From NCBI RefSeq assembly GCF_014635185.1, contig NZ_BMCM01000006.1:225830-289829 (forward strand): 64,000 bases of DNA. The letters run 5' to 3'. The DNA is from Microbacterium murale (GTDB lineage Bacteria > Actinomycetota > Actinomycetes > Actinomycetales > Microbacteriaceae). The notes under the pieces are model-generated. The model did no database searches and was not told the origin of the DNA. It was given only the letters and a program-made list of their open reading frames with translations. The position numbers and the translations under genes were made by a program. Below, piece by piece: positions 60,178 to 64,000 of the stretch (position 1 is the first letter of the stretch; each line of letters starts with the position of its first letter).

Positions 60178-61032
60178 CTATTGTCTGCGCCAGGAGTACT
60201 CCGGTTCGAAGCCCAGCAGCGAGCGGGCCTTCTCGATGGAGAGCAGGGTGTCGTTGATGCCGAGTTCTCCGTGGATCTCCACGCCGGGAAAGACCTCGCC
60301 GACCAGCTCGGTGTTGGTGCGGGTCATCACGGTGTCCGCGGCGGCGATGATGTAGCGCTCGAATCCCGGTTCGCGCTGTCCACGCGTGATCGCCTTGAGC
60401 ACCGCCTGCGCTCCGTCGCGCGCGTCGATGTAGCCCCACAGATTCCACTTGCGCAGTAGCGGATCGGAGTCGTAGGAGGGGAACTCGGCATAGTCGGCCG
60501 GTTCCATCACATTGGAGAATCGCAGCGCCTGGATGGACAGATCCGGATGCCAGCGCACGAGCTGGATCGCCAACTGCTCCTCAAGGTGCTTCGAGAGGGA
60601 GTAGTTGGACTCCGGACGCGTGACGTCCTCGTCGACCGGGATGTACGGGGGCGGGACATCGAACGGAAGCCCCAGGACGGTCTCACTCGATGCGGTCACG
60701 ATCGTCCGCACTCCTGCACGAATCGCCGCACGGAACACGTTGTACGTGACGGTCATGTTGTTGTGGAACGTGGCGGCATCAGGATGCAGCCCCGGCGCCG
60801 GAATGGCCGCCAGGTGCACGACAGCGTCGAACGTCTGCGGATGCTCGTCGGCGCCCATCAGGGCGTCGACGGTCTGCCCGTAGTCGGTCAGATCCACCTG
60901 GATGAAGCCTGGGCCACGATCGCCCGAGCGATCGAGGTTGACCACGACGTTGCCTGCCTCACGCAGCACCCGGACGACGGTTCGACCGAGCTTGCCCGAG
61001 CCGCCCGTGACGGCGATCGTCATCGCGCTCAT
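60178..61032 (-). CDS. NAD-dependent epimerase/dehydratase family protein
   Basis: The 284-residue extended SDR has TGGSGKLGRTVVRVL (NAD), HLAAIPAPG, ASSETVLG and catalytic YSLSKHLEEQLA. The pattern resembles uronate dehydrogenases and UDP-sugar epimerase relatives that act on free sugars. The exact substrate is unknown. The ATG at 61032 has GGAGG four bases upstream and overlaps the AKR stop (ATGA), so the two enzymes are coexpressed, perhaps for sugar or sugar-acid use under the LysR regulator. Confidence 0.85.
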   Translation of the reverse strand: MSAMTIAVTGGSGKLGRTVVRVLREAGNVVVNLDRSGDRGPGFIQVDLTDYGQTVDALMGADEHPQTFDAVVHLAAIPAPGLHPDAATFHNNMTVTYNVFRAAIRAGVRTIVTASSETVLGLPFDVPPPYIPVDEDVTRPESNYSLSKHLEEQLAIQLVRWHPDLSIQALRFSNVMEPADYAEFPSYDSDPLLRKWNLWGYIDARDGAQAVLKAITRGQREPGFERYIIAAADTVMTRTNTELVGEVFPGVEIHGELGINDTLLSIEKARSLLGFEPEYSWRRQ

Positions 61033-62081
61033 CTACCTCCACCGATCTTGCGGTGACGCTGCGCGACGCCGGGTGCACCGTACGGGTAGTCATCCGTACG
61101 CGGCGTGCTCACCGCGGTCAGGCTCTCGATCTCCGTCGCGTCCAGCGTCAGAGCCGTCGCGCCCATGTTGTCGCGGAGCTGCTCGACCGAACGCGCGCCG
61201 AGGATCACGGAGGTCACCGCCGGCTGCGCGGCAAGCCATGCGAGCGCGACCTGCGAAGGCGACGCCTCATGCGCCTCGGCGATACCGGTCAGCGTGTCGA
61301 TGATCTGCCAGGTGCGCGGGTCGGCGTTTCGCTTCTCCCACGCCTCCATGCCGCGGTCCGGGTTCTCGCCGAGGCGCGTGGTTCCGGTCGGTGCCACGTC
61401 ACGCCGGTACTTGCCGCTGAGCCAACCGCCGCCGAGCGGCGACCATGGCAGCAGGCCGATGCCGGCGTCGAGCGCCGCAGGGACGACCTCGTGCTCGATG
61501 CCGCGGACGAGGAGGCTGTACTGCGGCTGCAGCGTGATCGGCAGGTTCCAGCCGTGCCGCTCGGCGAGCGATGTCGCCTTGGTGAGCTGCCATCCGGTGA
61601 AGTTCGAGAATCCGTAGTACCCGATCTTCCCCTGTGTGATCGCGTCATCGAGGAAGCGCACCGTCTCGTCGAGAGGTGTGATCGCATCCCACGCATGCAT
61701 CTGGTACAGGTCGATGTGCTCGACGCCGAGGCGTCGCAGGGAGTTGTCCAACGCCGTGCGCAGGTGGCGCCTGGACGTGCCGAGATCGTTCGGCCCTTCG
61801 CCCATCGGGAACCGGCCCTTGGTGGCGATGACGAGCTGGGCGGCTTCGGCCGGATGTGCCGTGAGCCATCGCCCGATGATCTCCTCACTGCTACCGGCGC
61901 TGTAGACGTCGGCGGTGTCGATGAAGTTGCCGCCGCCTTCGATGTACGCGTCGATGATGGCGTGAGAGGTCGCCTCGTCTGCTTCGGCACCGAAGGTCAT
62001 CGTGCCGAGCGCGTGTTCGAACACGACGGCGCCACTGCGGCCGAGCGGGCGATAGGCGGCTGAGTTCTGTGCTGTGCTCAT
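61029..62081 (-). CDS. Aldo/keto reductase
   Basis: The 350-residue AKR barrel has DTADVYSAGSSEEIIGRWL (catalytic Asp and Tyr), VIATKGRF (Lys), QMHAWDAITPLDET (His) and a C-terminal VILGARSVEQLRDNMGA (NADPH phosphate site). This is the YajO/YhdN-like branch that reduces aldehydes or sugars. It is divergent from a LysR gene and coupled to the epimerase-like gene downstream. Confidence 0.92.
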   Translation of the reverse strand: MSTAQNSAAYRPLGRSGAVVFEHALGTMTFGAEADEATSHAIIDAYIEGGGNFIDTADVYSAGSSEEIIGRWLTAHPAEAAQLVIATKGRFPMGEGPNDLGTSRRHLRTALDNSLRRLGVEHIDLYQMHAWDAITPLDETVRFLDDAITQGKIGYYGFSNFTGWQLTKATSLAERHGWNLPITLQPQYSLLVRGIEHEVVPAALDAGIGLLPWSPLGGGWLSGKYRRDVAPTGTTRLGENPDRGMEAWEKRNADPRTWQIIDTLTGIAEAHEASPSQVALAWLAAQPAVTSVILGARSVEQLRDNMGATALTLDATEIESLTAVSTPRTDDYPYGAPGVAQRHRKIGGGR

Positions 62082-62144
62082 GCGGCGAGCTCCTAGGTCT
62101 GGTCGATGGTGCGTGCGATCTCCAAGCTACGGTTCACATTGTTA

Positions 62145-62157
62145 TCTGTCCAACAGA
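62145..62157. promoter_or_regulatory. Candidate LysR operator
   Basis: TCTGT-CCA-ACAGA is a small dyad within an AT-rich stretch (TTATCTGTCCAACAGAAGAA) between the divergent aldo/keto reductase and LysR genes. LysR boxes (T-N11-A) usually lie in this position. Identity is inferred from location and symmetry. Confidence 0.45.
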
Positions 62158-62209
62158 AGAATATTGTTGATCTCACAAGCACAGCTCATGAATGTCGAGG
62201 GAGTCGAGG

Positions 62210-63106
62210 ATGGATCTGAGGCAGATGGAGTACTTCGTCGCTCTCGCCGAGGAGAATCAGTTCACGCGAGCAGCGGAGATCACACGGGTCTCGCAATCCG
62301 GTCTGTCGGCAGCCATCAAGAGCCTCGAAGACGACCTGGACACGAAGCTGTTCACCCGCACGACGCGTCGAGTCGAGCTCACTGCGGCCGGCCACGCGCT
62401 GTTCCCGCACGCGCGAAATCTCCTCGCTGAGGCCAATGCCGGCCGCGACGCGGTCGCCGCGACGATCGGAAGGTTCGCCGGTGCTCTGCGCGTGGGCGCC
62501 GAGCAATGCCTCGGATCCGTGAACGTGCCGGAGCTGGTGGAGCGATTCCATCGCCGGCACCGTGAAGTCGAGATCACCTTCACTCAGGCGGGCAGTGGCG
62601 ATCTGCTCCGAAGGATGCGCGATGGTGAGATCGACCTGGCGTTCGTCGCAGGGACCCCCGAGACGACGGACCCGCGGCTTCGCCTGACGGGACTGGACCA
62701 CGCGACTCTCGCTGCGGAGCCGCTCGTACTGCTGGCTCCGCCCGAGCATCCGCTCGCGTCTCAGAAGTCGGTCACCTGGGACGACCTGCACGATCGCACC
62801 TTCATCGACCTCGATGACTCCTGGGCCATCAGGGTCGTCACAGACGAGATCTTCGCGAAGAAGAAGATCCCACGCCGAGTGGCCTTCACCGTCAGCGACA
62901 TCCATGCTCTCGTCGACATGATCAACCGGGGACTCGGCATCGCGATCGTGCCGCAATCGGTCTCGCGCAAGGACATCGCCGCAGATCTTCGCATCCTGAG
63001 TCTGGAGCAGCGCGATGCGATCTGGACGGTGAGCGCCGCCTACGCCCACTCAGAGAAGGTCTCGGGCCTCACGGCGGAGTTCCTCAGCCTCGCCGAATCG
63101 CGCTGA
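62210..63106 (+). CDS. LysR-family transcriptional regulator
   Basis: The 298-residue protein has an N-terminal HTH (MDLRQMEYFVALAEENQFTRAAEITRVSQSGLSAAIKSLEDDLDTKLFTRTTRRVELT) and a LysR substrate domain (about residues 90-295). It is divergent from the aldo/keto reductase-epimerase pair and probably activates it in response to a small-molecule inducer. ATG 62210 gives the standard LysR N-terminus; an in-frame ATG at 62192 would add six residues. Confidence 0.93.
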   Translation: MDLRQMEYFVALAEENQFTRAAEITRVSQSGLSAAIKSLEDDLDTKLFTRTTRRVELTAAGHALFPHARNLLAEANAGRDAVAATIGRFAGALRVGAEQCLGSVNVPELVERFHRRHREVEITFTQAGSGDLLRRMRDGEIDLAFVAGTPETTDPRLRLTGLDHATLAAEPLVLLAPPEHPLASQKSVTWDDLHDRTFIDLDDSWAIRVVTDEIFAKKKIPRRVAFTVSDIHALVDMINRGLGIAIVPQSVSRKDIAADLRILSLEQRDAIWTVSAAYAHSEKVSGLTAEFLSLAESR

Positions 63107-63190
63107 GCCTGGAGCCGAGCGGCGGCCCCGCCGAATGCGCCGTTGGCACAAATAGCCGGCAGGGCATTACGCCTCTGATCAGGGATTCAG

Positions 63191-63256
63191 TGGCGGAGAC
63201 GAGGGGATTTGAACCCCTGGACCCCTTGCGAGGTCTCCACCTTAGCAGGGTGGTGA
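63191..63256 (-). pseudogene. 3' fragment of tRNA-Ser(GCT), putative attachment site
   Basis: Read on the minus strand, the anticodon arm CCACC-CTGCTAA-GGTGG (63253-63237, anticodon GCT), the serine-type long variable arm GACCTC-GCAA-GGGGTC, the T arm AGGGG-TTCAAAT-CCCCT and the 3' acceptor strand CGTCTCC plus G and CCA (63191) are intact. The 5' part that should supply GGAGACG and a D arm is not there; the sequence from about 63257 upward does not pair properly. This is the pattern left when an element integrates into a tRNA gene. A very degenerate complete tRNA is less likely. Confidence 0.7.
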
Positions 63257-63650
63257 ACGTGGCCTGATGCACTGCACTACCGAGGACGCACGCTGCCCTA
63301 CTCTTGCCTGACATGCGCGTGTTTCCAGGAATCTCCGTCCCGCCGAGGCGCAACCGACCACGCACGCCAACGGCCGTCACGCTCGCTAGAATCGGCCATC
63401 TCGGGACGCACCGGACACTTTTCGGACACTTGGACTCGGCGCGGAACAGGATCGTGGACATGACCAGAGCTGCCCACATCTTCGGCAAGCCAACGCCACT
63501 TCGTCGGAGATAGCAGGAGCATGGCTTGATCCCGCGACCTCACGCTATGAATTCGAGTGTCGTCAGTGTCTGGATACGTTAGACCCGTCTCGACACAACT
63601 AGCCCTGACCAGGTATTTGGGACTGCTGCACGAATAGGTGACAGTTCTAG
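63257..63650. other. Geneless stretch inside putative element
   Basis: No frame here has a convincing start, ribosome site or family similarity. A direct repeat CGGACACTT occurs twice at about 63412-63430, which could be an integrase arm site. Base composition is lower in GC than the neighbouring chromosome, especially from 63520 to 63650. GTGAC-GTCAC near 63640-63656 forms a small dyad next to the transposase 3' end. Confidence 0.4.
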
Positions 63651-64000
63651 TCACGCCGCTAGTGCGACGGTCGTGTTCATGATGGTCTCGAATTCGATGG
63701 GCGTCAAACGTCCCAGGGCGGCCTGTCGGCGTCGCCGGTGATAGGTCCGTTCGATCCAGGTCGCGATCGCGATGCGCAGCTGCTCGCGGGTGGTCCAGGA
63801 GCGACGGTCGAGGACGTTCTTCTGCAACAGGGCGAAGAACGACTCCATTGCGGCGTTGTCGCCGCATGACGCCACCCGTCCCATTGATCCGACCAGTCGA
63901 TGACGGGACAGCGCACGCAGGAACTTCCGACTTCGGAACTGGCCGTATTCAACCGGTCGTCGCAACGATTGTTTGTTGGGTCGATCGTAGTAGCTCTTCG
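63651..64000 (-). pseudogene. IS3-family transposase remnant (3' end of OrfB)
   Basis: The C-terminal part of an rve-type integrase is clear: GQFRSRKFLRALSRHRLVGSMGRVASCGDNAAMESFFALLQKNVLDRR holds the last catalytic Glu (MESF), followed by WIERTYHRRRRQAALGRLTPIEFE. Upstream the frame stays open to the window edge but reads KSYYDRPNKQSLRRPVEY instead of the expected HSDRGS motif with the second catalytic Asp. The gene is thus truncated or fused to unrelated sequence and inactive. Confidence 0.8.

Noticed and set aside
63191-63286. A complete tRNA-Ser with a degenerate 5' half
   Set aside because: A weak GGTAGTG acceptor strand can be drawn, but it has two mismatches and two wobbles against CGTCTCC and a poor D arm, so a displaced 3' fragment is the better reading.
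63298-63867. Minus-strand open frame as an integrase C-terminus
   Set aside because: No tyrosine-recombinase R-H-R-Y residues or domain pattern can be seen and the frame runs antisense to nothing else of note; composition looks non-coding.

Overview
The window is high-GC DNA with actinobacterial gene content: a HelR-type RNA polymerase recycling ATPase, SufS/SufU, a mercaptopyruvate-type sulfurtransferase, three DUF7882 paralogues and many GTG starts and ATGA overlaps. Gene families and codon style point to Microbacteriaceae, most probably Microbacterium. This is an inference from gene content, not a database match.

Layout. 1-9.1 kb: the 3' part of a flotillin gene, a TetR-controlled ABC-2 exporter with a leaderless promoter, an HrpB-type helicase, an L-serine dehydratase carrying an in-frame insertion of a dispersed repeat, a divergent TetR/membrane-protein pair and tRNA-Arg(ACG). 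9.2-19.2 kb: an SDR, a GntR regulator, an F420/NADP-type oxidoreductase, a sulfurtransferase, sufU-sufS, a GlcD-like oxidase, and helR preceded by a rifamycin-associated element (RAE). 19.2-30.8 kb: a cluster that looks like general stress or maintenance functions (SDR, PfkB, SurE, DUF7882, FHA-like, CBS, CinA, Rho-N, alditol oxidase, FMN reductase, DUF6766, lipoprotein, CDF transporter), then a MetS/NSS amino-acid transporter. 30.9-41.6 kb: a nine-gene operon plus a divergent dehydrogenase. A CUT2 sugar ABC transporter, DUF2291, two MDR dehydrogenases, DhaK-DhaL kinase, RpiB-like and TPI-like isomerases and a DeoR regulator match the dehydrogenase-first tetritol (erythritol/threitol) pathway known from Mycobacterium. 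41.6-49.1 kb: a peptide/nickel-class ABC importer divergent from an NtaA/DmoA-family flavin monooxygenase, followed by a small flavoprotein reductase. 49.1-57.7 kb: a second block of stress-like genes (APC permease, BrkB, FUSC, two DUF7882, a frameshifted SDR, DUF2188, an MDR dehydrogenase, small acidic proteins). 57.7-63.1 kb: phosphoketolase, an epimerase, an aldo/keto reductase and a divergent LysR regulator. 63.2-64 kb: a 3' fragment of tRNA-Ser(GCT), a geneless stretch and a truncated IS3-type transposase, read here as the left boundary of an integrated element that continues beyond the window.

The most interesting signal is not a gene. Twelve promoters scattered over 20-57 kb share a directional motif, TGTCAA followed by three or four G/C bases, with a -10-like NAnnnT about 33 bases downstream. 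It occurs almost only in front of the stress-like genes and is absent from the metabolic operons. That suggests a regulon under one unidentified activator or sigma factor. Other points are the RAE plus a 14-bp hairpin ahead of helR, the repeat inside sdaA, a displaced tRNA-Ser fragment, and two short leader ORFs overlapping the starts of adjacent genes.
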